Source: Phycisphaerales bacterium (GTDB lineage: Bacteria > Planctomycetota > Phycisphaerae > UBA1845). From it: a stretch of DNA of 33,455 nucleotides. This document shows positions 26,419 through 33,455 of this stretch, one piece after another. The notes under the pieces are model-generated. The model saw nothing but the letters and a program-made list of their open reading frames with translations. It had not been told where the DNA came from and searched no databases. Location of the stretch: contig CP070827.1 in NCBI GenBank assembly GCA_020344555.1, positions 3,624,274-3,657,728 of the forward strand, read 5' to 3'. A program made the position numbers and the translations under genes. Positions within the stretch are counted from its first letter, which is position 1; each line of letters starts with the position of its first letter.

Positions 26419-26514
26419 ATGCGCTCAACGGGCAACATCCCGAGCGTTGCGGTTAACATGTTGTCTCCGCGGGGACGGCACGCGCTGTGCTTGGGGATCG
26501 CCAAGCAATCCTGA
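26419..26514 (+). CDS. 31-residue leader ORF before unit B
   Basis: Begins MRSTGNIPSVAV like the other two leader ORFs, then diverges (NMLSPRGRHALC...) and stops at TGA 26512-26514, 23 bases before the unit B start. It does not overlap the main ATG, so direct coupling is lost here. Confidence 0.4.
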   Translation: MRSTGNIPSVAVNMLSPRGRHALCLGIAKQS

Positions 26515-26537
26515 GCGGTCAATTGGAGGACGAAGTC

Positions 26538-28955
26538 ATGTTCACGAGGAGCACACTTACGCAAGGTCGTGCCACGCGCAGCCCGGTCCTGCTCGCACTG
26601 GCCTCCGCAGCCCTGATGACGGCAGGAGCTGAAGTCGCGCTGGCCCAATGCGAAGCGGACAAGATCACCCCATCGAACGCACTGTTGGAAGACTACTTCG
26701 GTACCGCGGTCGCCCTCACTACCGACCAGACTGTGATCGGTGCCCCGAGCAACGTCCTACTCGGGGTTGTCTATATGTACCGCTTCGATGGGGCTCGGTG
26801 GGTCGAGGAAGCCAAGCTCACAGGGTCCGACGCCGTTCGATACGACGATTTCGGCGATTCCGTGGCCATCAGCGGTGAACTCGTGATAGCGGGATCACCT
26901 TCAGACGATCACGCGGCGACCAACGCGGGCTCGGCCTATGTATTTGGGCACAGTGGAACCGCGTGGATTGAAGAGGCCAAGCTCACGGCCTCCGACGCAG
27001 CCGCGTATGATTGCTTTGGCGATTCCGTGGGCATAAGTGGACACCTGGTGGTCGTGGGATCACCCTACGACAATCACTCCGGTCCGGACAAGGGATCGGC
27101 CTATGTATTTTCGCGCGAGGGCAGCACATGGGCGCAGGAAGCCAAGCTCACAGCCTCAGACGGAGCCGACCGGGACCACTTTGGCTATTCCGTGGGCATA
27201 AGTGGAGACCTCGTGGTCGTGGGGTCACCCGACGACAATTACGCAGACTACGAGAAGGGCTCCGCTTATGTCTTCAGGCGCGGCGGAACCGCGTGGGTGG
27301 AGGAAGCGAAGCTCACGGCGTTCGACGCAGCCGAGGATGATCACTTTGGCCGTTCCGTAGATATAACCGGAGACCTCGTGGTCGTCGGATCGCCCGGCCA
27401 CGATCACCCCGTGTCCGACGCCGGATCGGCCTACCTGTTCAGGCACGACGGCATCGAATGGGTGCAGGAGGGCAAGCTTACGGCATCCGACGCAGCCGAG
27501 GATGACCGCTTTGGCTTTTCCGTGGCGGTAAATGGAGACCTCGTGATCGTCGGATCACCTTCTGACGATTACTCAGGGTCCAACAGGGGATCGGCTTATC
27601 TGTTCAGGCGCGGTGACACTTCGTGGGCTCAGGTAGCCAAGCTAACCGCTCTCGATTCGCAGGAGGACGATTACTTCGGTCGTGCGGTCTCGATGACTAC
27701 CACTCACATCATCGTCGGTGCGCCGTATAGCGATAGCGCAGTCGTCGATTCGGGATCTGCCTATGTCTTCCAGGTCTCGACTGAACCGGACTGCAACAAC
27801 AACGAGCAGGCGGACGCCTGCGACATTCACCAGGGTTCCAGCGACGACTGCAATTCCAACGGCGTGCCGGACGAGTGTGAACTATGCCGCGATGTCGAGG
27901 GCACACCGTGCGATGAAGGCCAGTTCTGCAAGTTCTGCGCAGATGAATGCGACATCCCTCACAATACAGGAGCCTGCACGACCTTCCCCCAGACATGCCC
28001 GGAAGATTGGATTCCTGTCTGCGGTTGTGACGGCGTTACATATAACAATGAATGCGAGGCTGATCAGGGAGGCATCTCCCTGGCTTCAATCGATCTGTGT
28101 AGTATGGGTTGTTGCCTGCCTGGGGGCGCCTGTTTGACTACCACAGCGTCCTCGTGCCTTGAGCAGGGGGGCGTTACAGTTCCCGCCTGTCTCGGTGACA
28201 ACGACGGTGACGGTGAGGACGATGGGTGCCTCTGCTCCTTCCGTACGGCTCCACCCAGGCCTGATACGCTGGCGCTTCCGGGAAACCCCATCAACCAGAA
28301 GATGCGCTACCTCTCCTTTAGCGCGGGTGACGTGGGGCGGGTCCAGGCGGTCCAGGTCACGTTCAATGACCTCCCACCGCCTTATGACACTTGGAACGGC
28401 TTAGAGATGTGGGTTGGCCAGCCAGAGACGTTTTGTGAGGGCGCGGGGCAGGTTAGTCCTCCGTGTGGCCCCCGGATTCCAGCCGACTCCTTCTGGGCCG
28501 CGACGTTGCAGTGCGAGCCGTACTTCACAGACTGGAGCAGGTTTGGCGTCGTCAATGTATTCCACGAAGGGACGATTCCCAGCGCAACCTATGCTTTGCG
28601 GGCCATTGACTCCACCTGCGCCGTGGTGGAGTCCAACTTGTCCGACCCCTTAATCATGACCACGAGCCGGTGGGGCGACGTGGTAAGGAACTGTGTGACG
28701 TGTCCGTGCGGCCCGCCTGACGGGGTCGTCGGGATACCCACCGACGTGACGGCTGTGCTCGACAAGTTCAAGAACCTGGAACCGCCGTACCTACCGTGCT
28801 ACCCACCGCTCAAGGTGAGGACCGAGCACGACTGGGAGACCCCGAACCAGCGGATCGATATCTCGGATGTCACGTTCTGCCTGGATGCCTTCCGCGGGGA
28901 ACCCTACCCGCCGCCTGCGTTCTACGATCCGAGTCCGCGGCCCTGTTCGCCGTAG
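26538..28955 (+). CDS. Mosaic secreted protein: FG-GAP propeller, Kazal domain, dockerin-like tail (unit B)
   Basis: 805 residues; ATG at 26538 behind GGAGGA is preferred over one at 26487. Signal peptide to about residue 37 (ALAQC). Seven FG-GAP repeats of about 55 residues (residues about 40-413; period about 165 bp) form an integrin-alpha-like propeller, each with DxFGxSV and GSAYVF. A Cys/Asn linker (DCNSNGVPDECE) follows. A Kazal-type inhibitor core at about 486-515 has the spaced Cys of CPEDWIPVCGCDGVTYNNEC. A second Cys-rich linker (CCLPGGACLTTTASSC) comes next, then the same 140-residue module and dockerin-like tail as units A and C, ending RPCSP. The N-terminus is unrelated to A and C, so the shared C-terminus was joined to a new ectodomain. 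Kazal domains inhibit serine proteases; whether this one does is unknown. Confidence 0.87.
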   Translation: MFTRSTLTQGRATRSPVLLALASAALMTAGAEVALAQCEADKITPSNALLEDYFGTAVALTTDQTVIGAPSNVLLGVVYMYRFDGARWVEEAKLTGSDAVRYDDFGDSVAISGELVIAGSPSDDHAATNAGSAYVFGHSGTAWIEEAKLTASDAAAYDCFGDSVGISGHLVVVGSPYDNHSGPDKGSAYVFSREGSTWAQEAKLTASDGADRDHFGYSVGISGDLVVVGSPDDNYADYEKGSAYVFRRGGTAWVEEAKLTAFDAAEDDHFGRSVDITGDLVVVGSPGHDHPVSDAGSAYLFRHDGIEWVQEGKLTASDAAEDDRFGFSVAVNGDLVIVGSPSDDYSGSNRGSAYLFRRGDTSWAQVAKLTALDSQEDDYFGRAVSMTTTHIIVGAPYSDSAVVDSGSAYVFQVSTEPDCNNNEQADACDIHQGSSDDCNSNGVPDECELCRDVEGTPCDEGQFCKFCADECDIPHNTGACTTFPQTCPEDWIPVCGCDGVTYNNECEADQGGISLASIDLCSMGCCLPGGACLTTTASSCLEQGGVTVPACLGDNDGDGEDDGCLCSFRTAPPRPDTLALPGNPINQKMRYLSFSAGDVGRVQAVQVTFNDLPPPYDTWNGLEMWVGQPETFCEGAGQVSPPCGPRIPADSFWAATLQCEPYFTDWSRFGVVNVFHEGTIPSATYALRAIDSTCAVVESNLSDPLIMTTSRWGDVVRNCVTCPCGPPDGVVGIPTDVTAVLDKFKNLEPPYLPCYPPLKVRTEHDWETPNQRIDISDVTFCLDAFRGEPYPPPAFYDPSPRPCSP

Positions 28956-29051
28956 GGGTAACGTCCCCCGGGCTCTGCGGGCATCGCCCACCACCGTCTG
29001 CTGCGTAATCGTGCCGGCTTTGGCGGAGACAACGGATTCCGACGCTCTCTC

Positions 29052-29080
29052 TTGCGTTGCGGGGAGGATCGTGATAGAAT
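29052..29080 (+). promoter_or_regulatory. Array promoter, copy 4
   Basis: TTGCGT (29052-29057), 17 bases (one shorter than in the other copies), TAGAAT (29075-29080). The following leader to 29240 is almost identical to that before 25155. Confidence 0.65.
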
Positions 29081-29172
29081 GAGGACTCGTTAGACGGGCC
29101 GGAAGGGGTGGGTGGTCCGCTCTGACGTGCCCTGTCAGCACTCAGCGCGGACAATTCAAACGGCGGAAGAAG

Positions 29173-29244
29173 ATGCGCTCAACGGGTAACATCCCGAGCG
29201 TTGCGGTTCACACGTTGTCTCTGATTCGGAGGTACAGACCATGA
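29173..29244 (+). CDS. 23-residue leader ORF before unit C
   Basis: Same length and position as the ORF at 25087, differing by one residue (Gly10 to Val). Its TGA (29242-29244) again overlaps the ATG of the main gene at 29241. Confidence 0.5.
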   Translation: MRSTGNIPSVAVHTLSLIRRYRP

Positions 29245-30299
29245 ATACGCCCAATAGTTATGCACGCTGCTGCATTTCCTCGCGCCACAACCAAGGCTCC
29301 TTATTCCAACAGAGAAGCAGGGCCACAGGCACGTGGCGAGTAACTGAGCCGGTGACGCCCGGTGGTTCGGAGAGACGACTTAGGACTGTCGTCCTTCTGA
29401 CCGTATCGGCGATGCTCGCGCAACAGCCTGGAGTCGCCCTTGCGGACAACGGCAAGTCGCCAAGCTCTCTCGCGTCCCAGCCAGCGGGCAACCTCGTTGC
29501 CGAGGGTGGGGGAGACGGGATCGACGAAGGAAGCGGATCCCAATGGGAAGTCTATGCCGGCGTCGTTGCGGCGGCCACGTGCTTCCCATCATCAATGCCG
29601 GAGCCGGACAGGCTGCCGTTGCCGGGAAACCCCATCAACCAAACGATGCGCTACCTGTCTTTGAGCGCCGGCGATCCCGGGCGAATCCAGGCGGTCCGGG
29701 TCACGTTCAACGACGTGCCGCCGCCTTACGATTCCTGGAACGGTCTGGTGATGTGGGTGGCTCAGCCGGAGACCTTCTGTCAGAGCGCGGGGCAAGTAAC
29801 CGCTCCTTGTGCTGGTGCGCACCTTCCCAGCAACGAGTTCAGCGGGGCCACGCTGCAGTGCGATCCCCTTTTCAAGGATTGGGCTTCGGAAGGTGTGGTA
29901 CACGTATTTCACGAAGGAATCATCCCCAGCGCAACCTACACCGTGCAGGTTATTGATTCGACCTGTGCCGTGGCGGAGTCCGACTTCTCCGCCCCCTTAA
30001 TCATGACCACGAGCCGGTGGGGCGACGTGGTAAGAAACTGCATGACCTGTCCGTGCGGGCCGCCTGACGGAGTCGTCGGGATACCGACCGATGTGACCGC
30101 TGTGCTCGACAAGTTCAAGAACCTCGAGCCGCCGACCATCCCATGCTATGCAATAATGAAGGTCAGAGCCGACTTCGACTGGGAGACCCCGAACCAGCGG
30201 GTCGATATTTCGGACGTAACGTTCTGCCTGGATGCGTTCCGCGGTGTCCATTGGCCGGTCGCATTCGGCCTGCCGAGCCAGCGGCCCTGTTCGCCGTAG
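29241..30299 (+). CDS. Secreted array protein with dockerin-like C-terminus (unit C)
   Basis: 352 residues, a close paralog of unit A over its whole length, including the long N-region (MNTPNSYARC) and signal segment (VVLLTVSAMLAQQPGVALA). The central module (LPLPGNPINQTMRYLS, VRVTFNDVPPPYDSWNG) and dockerin-like half-repeats (PPDGVVGIPTDVTAVLDKF and RVDISDVTFCLDAFRG) are kept. The last segment differs (VHWPVAFGLPSQ) but closes with RPCSP. The coding region differs from unit A more than the leader does. It is probably exported and may attach to a partner through the C-terminal module; no cohesin is visible in the window. Confidence 0.82.
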   Translation: MNTPNSYARCCISSRHNQGSLFQQRSRATGTWRVTEPVTPGGSERRLRTVVLLTVSAMLAQQPGVALADNGKSPSSLASQPAGNLVAEGGGDGIDEGSGSQWEVYAGVVAAATCFPSSMPEPDRLPLPGNPINQTMRYLSLSAGDPGRIQAVRVTFNDVPPPYDSWNGLVMWVAQPETFCQSAGQVTAPCAGAHLPSNEFSGATLQCDPLFKDWASEGVVHVFHEGIIPSATYTVQVIDSTCAVAESDFSAPLIMTTSRWGDVVRNCMTCPCGPPDGVVGIPTDVTAVLDKFKNLEPPTIPCYAIMKVRADFDWETPNQRVDISDVTFCLDAFRGVHWPVAFGLPSQRPCSP

Positions 30300-30321
30300 G
30301 GGGAAGTCCCCGAACTCGGTA

Positions 30322-30337
30322 GGGTGGGCACTGCCCA
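30322..30337. terminator. Conserved 3' hairpin after unit C
   Basis: GGGTGGGCA C TGCCCA, the same hairpin as at 24202-24218, 23 bases after the stop codon. GGGG..CCCC stems lie between. Confidence 0.45.
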
Positions 30338-30419
30338 GCACCGTTTGCTGTGTTGCGAGCGTTCTTTGAGTCCGGCCCGATCAGGCGCCGTGCGGCATCC
30401 GACGCCCGGCTCACTCTTG

Positions 30420-31127
30420 TCAGGTGCCTTCAGGTTCTTCTGACGTGACGTGGCGAACGGCGAAGAGGTCCTTGAGGGCATCCTCATGTTCGAGGCTGAA
30501 TTGCTCATGCTCGACGATCTGCAGGCCGAGGTCGGCGAATGTGGCAGCGTAGCGATCCTTCGGCCGGGGCTTACAATGACTGGACCAACCCTCGGCGTGG
30601 TCTGCAAACCTGTCGAGAATGATCAACACCCCGCCGGGTTTCAGATGACAACTGAGTGACGACAGCGTGTCAGCCCATTCACCGTCGGCCACGATGTGCA
30701 GCAACACGTCGATCGCGGTGATCACGTCGAACCGCCGCCCCAGCTCCAGTCTGGCAAGCGAGGAGACTACGAATTGCGCACTTACATCGGCGGCTTGGGC
30801 CTGGGCGATCGCCGTATCGGAGAAATCGACCCCGACCACGGAAAATCCAAGTTCGACGTACGCCGGTATCAGCACGCCGACCCCGCAGCCGGCGTCCAGC
30901 AGCGCTTTGCCGTAAGGCTCGGGCACGTGGCGCCGGATCATCCCAATGATCCGTGACTCTTTGATCCGATACTGCTCGGCGTTGGCTTCGTCGCTGAGCT
31001 GCCGGTGACCAACGGCCCGGAGGCTCCCGTGATGCGTGCGATGACGCCCTTCCCAGTAGACCTGCGGTTCGAAAGCCTGCCCACTATTACGGTGAAACGG
31101 CCGCCGTACGGATCCTATGTTGGCCAT
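30420..31127 (-). CDS. Class I SAM-dependent methyltransferase
   Basis: 235 residues from the ATG at 31127 (AGGG upstream). Motif I is LLDAGCGVGVL (about residues 76-86), an acidic Asp ends the second strand (VVGVDFSD), and FDVITAIDVLLHI follows, then a helix and the strand LKPGGVLIILD. This is the Rossmann-like fold of UbiG/BioC-type methyltransferases. The substrate is not indicated. The first 60 residues (VYWEGRHRTHHGSLRAVGHRQ) resemble small-molecule methyltransferases that start YWEGRY. It converges with the end of the array. Confidence 0.87.
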   Translation of the reverse strand: MANIGSVRRPFHRNSGQAFEPQVYWEGRHRTHHGSLRAVGHRQLSDEANAEQYRIKESRIIGMIRRHVPEPYGKALLDAGCGVGVLIPAYVELGFSVVGVDFSDTAIAQAQAADVSAQFVVSSLARLELGRRFDVITAIDVLLHIVADGEWADTLSSLSCHLKPGGVLIILDRFADHAEGWSSHCKPRPKDRYAATFADLGLQIVEHEQFSLEHEDALKDLFAVRHVTSEEPEGT

Positions 31128-31140
31128 GTCCGGTCCCTAA

Positions 31141-31224
31141 TGCGGGCGGGCCCGCAACTTAAGTAGCGGCCTGCGTCCCCGCAGGCCGCCATGACCCTCG
31201 CCCGGCGAGACGCCGGCCGCTACT
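31141..31224. repeat. Nested palindrome cluster (REP/BIME-like)
   Basis: TGCGGGC GG GCCCGCA (31141-31156); GCGGCCTGCG (31166-31175) with CGCAGGCCGC (31180-31189) around TCCC; CCGGCG with CGCCGG around AGA (about 31202-31216); and an outer pair AGTAGCGGCC (31162-31171) with GGCCGCTACT (31215-31224). All stems listed are perfect. Confidence 0.85.
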
Positions 31225-31532
31225 CAAGGCACGCCTACGCCGCCGCCAAAAGATGCCCCCCAAATGCACAGAAGTCTCGAAGTAAGCGTCCAAACGAGCG
31301 ATCATGTTGTCTGTGCGGATTATCGGGTTACGCCATGCCCTGCTTGAGGGCCGTCAGCACGTGCATTCGCGGGGCGTCAGGGAGTGACCCGCGCGCCCTC
31401 TCCACAAGCAGAGACTCTTAGACCATTCTGACAACACTACATCAGATTCGGAGCCGCGACTGTAGGGATCCGGGCCGAGGTCAACCGTCAAACCGCTTCC
31501 TAACGGGCGCGGCTCGGTTCTGTTTGAAGCTC
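31225..31532. other. Spacer, nothing recognised
   Basis: About 310 bases between the palindrome cluster and the transporter fragment. I see no gene, promoter or further repeat that I would support. Confidence 0.4.
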
Positions 31533-31800
31533 TCAGAGTTGTTCAATCCCCAGCACTGGCACGACAACAAGATATGCAAGAAGCACCACCAACGCGATGC
31601 CGACCAGGTTGAGCCACAGCCCGGCCTTGCACATCTGTGGGATGGTTATCTCGCCCGAGCCGAAGACGATCGCGTTGGGCCGGGTGGCAACGGGCATCAT
31701 GAAGGCACAACTGGCGGCGATGGCCATCGGGACGATCAGCAGCATCGAGCTGAGCCCCAATCCCACCGCCACCGCCGCGCAGCCTGAGCAAAGCCCGGCG
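31533..31800 (-). pseudogene. C-terminal fragment of a DASS-family anion symporter
   Basis: Reading to the TGA at 31533, about 80 residues match the end of the neighbouring full-length transporter: MLLIVPMAIAASCAFMMPVA aligns with LLLMLPATISASCAFMMPVA, and the last helix has the same length and hydrophobicity. The frame meets a stop (TAG) near 31826 and no upstream transporter sequence is found. In the signature MPVATPPNAIVFG the first Pro of the PP pair is Arg. It is probably the remnant of a tandem duplication. Confidence 0.75.
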
Positions 31801-31995
31801 TGAGTTGATCGCCGCTCTTGACGGCGAGTCTACGCGTGTGATCATCCAGGCGCCCGGAATTGTCTTCAGCCAGGTCCATTGGATCGGCTCCAGCAAGTTC
31901 TTCCTCCGTATCAGTGCGCTAGACCAAGACCGCCGAAACACCGCAACTTTCCCGGATGGAGTTTCTGCTAGGGACACCTGTCATTATCATGGCTC

Positions 31996-33455
31996 TTACT
32001 GAGCCCACTGCGGTATGGACGTTGCGTCGATTTCGAGGATCGGTCCGACAAACAGGTAGAATGTCGCCGTTACTAGAACAACGCCGATGAGGTTGATGAT
32101 CAACCCGCTACGTACCATGCGCCCCATCTCGACGTGGCCGGTGCCGAAGACGATGGCGTTAGGCGGGGTGGCCACCGGCATCATAAACGCGCAGGACGCG
32201 GAGATCGTTGCAGGGAGCATCAGCAACAACGGGTTGAGTCCCATTGCCCCGCTCGCTCCTGCCAGAATCGGCAGCATCACCTCCGTCGTAGCGGTGTTGC
32301 TGGTCACCTCGGTCAGGAACGTCATCATCAAACAGTTCGCGCCCACCACGTAGAGCGGGTCCGTGACTCCGAGACCGGCGAAAACCTGACCGCACCACGT
32401 GCTCATACCGCTTGAACGAAGCCCGGCTGCGAGCGAAAACCCGCCTCCGAACAGCAGCAGAATGCCCCAGGGAAGCCGCTGGGCTGTCGTCCAGTTCATC
32501 AGGGTCGTACGTACGCCCGACCCTACGCTTCGAACGGGAATGATGAACAGCAGTACGGCCATGCCCATGGCAACCGTCGCGTCGTTTACGTATTTTGCGT
32601 TGAACGGGAAGACCCGCCCTCCGCCGGCGGATGTCCATCGCTCAATCAAAGCGGACCAACCGTAATTCGCATCGCCCAGCGGAATAGTCCGCGTCATCCA
32701 CAAGACGGCCGTTAGAAGAAAGATAGCAAGTACGCACGCTTCCGGGCCGCGTATCGGGCCAAGCCCGTGTAGATCCTTGCGAATGACGTCGCGCCCTACT
32801 GCCATCCGCCCCGTACCTACCGGGCACGTAATGCGCACCAGCACAACCCAGACGACGGGAAGGAACACCAGAACCAGCGGGAGAAACGCGACCATCCACT
32901 GCCCGAAACTGATCTCCGGCGCCAGGGGAAAGAGCCGCGCAAGTTGACCACGAAACGAGATGTTCGGCGGCGTCCCGATCGGTGTGGCTACGCCGCCGAT
33001 GCTGGCTGCGTATGCGATGCCCAACATCAATGCCGCTGCGAAGTTCTTGTGTCGCTTCGTATCGGCTTCGTGCCCGAGGTCGCCTATGGCCGAAATGATC
33101 GCCAGGCCGATCGGAATCATCATGAGCGTCGTGGCTGTGTTCGAGATCCACATGCTAAGCAGCGCACTGGCCGCCATGAAGCCGAGCACGATCGTCGCAC
33201 GGCTGGTGCCCACGATCCGCACAATGTGAAGGGCAATGCGGCGATGAAGTCCCCATCGCTCGATGGCCAGCGCGATCATAAAGCCGCCCATGAACAAGAA
33301 GACATTGCTGTTAGCGTATGGGGCAGCAGCGTCCTGGATCGTCATGACCCCGACAAGCGGAAAGAGAACGAGCGGCAATAGCGACGTTACGGGAATCGGT
33401 ATGGCAACGGTGATCCACCAGCAAGCAACCAGGGCGGTGACCGCCGCAGCCGCGA
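31996..33455 (-). CDS. DASS-family (SLC13-type) sodium/anion symporter, N-terminus beyond window
   Basis: The frame is open from the TAA at 31996 to the right edge, at least 486 residues. The sequence upstream of the first in-window start continues the family pattern (WWITVAIPIPVTSLLPLVLF), so the real start lies past 33455. Repeated hydrophobic segments fit 11-12 helices. Both inverted halves carry the family signature: SNTATTLMMIPIGLAI and SNTATTEVMLPI, with GGVATPIGTPPN and MMPVATPPNAIVFG contributing to the sodium and substrate sites. Family members move C4-dicarboxylates, citrate or sulfate with sodium; I cannot choose between them. A damaged duplicate of its C-terminus lies just downstream. 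Confidence 0.92.
   Translation of the reverse strand, partial: AAAAVTALVACWWITVAIPIPVTSLLPLVLFPLVGVMTIQDAAAPYANSNVFLFMGGFMIALAIERWGLHRRIALHIVRIVGTSRATIVLGFMAASALLSMWISNTATTLMMIPIGLAIISAIGDLGHEADTKRHKNFAAALMLGIAYAASIGGVATPIGTPPNISFRGQLARLFPLAPEISFGQWMVAFLPLVLVFLPVVWVVLVRITCPVGTGRMAVGRDVIRKDLHGLGPIRGPEACVLAIFLLTAVLWMTRTIPLGDANYGWSALIERWTSAGGGRVFPFNAKYVNDATVAMGMAVLLFIIPVRSVGSGVRTTLMNWTTAQRLPWGILLLFGGGFSLAAGLRSSGMSTWCGQVFAGLGVTDPLYVVGANCLMMTFLTEVTSNTATTEVMLPILAGASGAMGLNPLLLMLPATISASCAFMMPVATPPNAIVFGTGHVEMGRMVRSGLIINLIGVVLVTATFYLFVGPILEIDATSIPQWAQ

Larger units (their letters stand above)
24273..30337 (+). repeat. Tandem array of duplicated gene units with shared leaders and tails
   Basis: Each unit consists of a promoter leader (TTGCGT...TAGAAT), a stem-loop 5' region with a short ORF, a secreted-protein gene, a conserved ending (RPCSP, stop) and a 3' hairpin. 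Three complete units (genes at 25155, 26538 and 29241) are preceded by remnants of at least two more: a gene tail at 24273-24344, a leader at 24422-24546 and a tail at 24796-24831. Confidence 0.85.

Noticed and set aside
31805-32002. Plus-strand frame of 65 codons (MIAALDGESTRVIIQ)
   Set aside because: It overlaps the transporter pseudogene region and has no recognisable family; it could be a remnant but support is too thin.

Overview
The window looks like chromosomal DNA of a planctomycete, most likely an uncultured Phycisphaerae-type lineage. This is inferred from gene content, not from a marker search. The signs are GC-rich sequence, large secreted proteins ending in a dockerin-like module, Asn/Asp-rich calcium-type linkers (DCNSNGVPDE), an FG-GAP beta-propeller fused to a Kazal domain, an SGNH-hydrolase/TPR protein, a GbsR-type regulator, and intergenic spacers full of palindromic repeats. 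Housekeeping genes (gyrA, rnd, mfd) anchor the middle of the window.

Layout. 1-1336 (minus) is a two-gene operon of secreted proteins, a beta-propeller and a legumain/caspase-like peptidase that runs off the left edge. 1337-3147 is gene-poor and holds a 28-bp tandem palindrome array, one copy of a 219-bp dispersed repeat and a long hairpin element. 3148-5834 (minus) is one SGNH-hydrolase/TPR gene split by an 11-base homopolymer. 5835-6895 is repeat-rich spacer. 6896-8327 carries a membrane-anchored protein and a GbsR-type regulator with a clear promoter and overlapping operator. 8352-9123 is a REP-associated transposase between inverted REP hairpins. 9169-9741 is a secreted acidic protein. 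9956-20682 holds gyrA, rnd plus a small coupled gene, a large secreted protein, and mfd overlapping a parvulin-type isomerase. 20683-21241 is direct and inverted repeats. 21242-24074 (minus) is a sigma-54 two-component pair.

24273-30337 (plus) is the most unusual part. It is a tandem array of paralogous secreted proteins with the same promoter/leader, a short upstream ORF in each intact leader, the same C-terminal module and the same 3' hairpin. Three units are intact (25155, 26538 and 29241) and two older units survive only as leader and tail fragments. The middle unit has gained a seven-bladed propeller and a Kazal domain. The array ends at a minus-strand methyltransferase, a REP cluster, a DASS-transporter fragment, and a DASS transporter that runs off the right edge.

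How the genes may work together (inference): the secreted propellers, peptidase and dockerin-like proteins suggest a cell-surface or extracellular protein system. The repeated leader would give all array members the same expression control, while their ectodomains diversify by duplication and domain capture.
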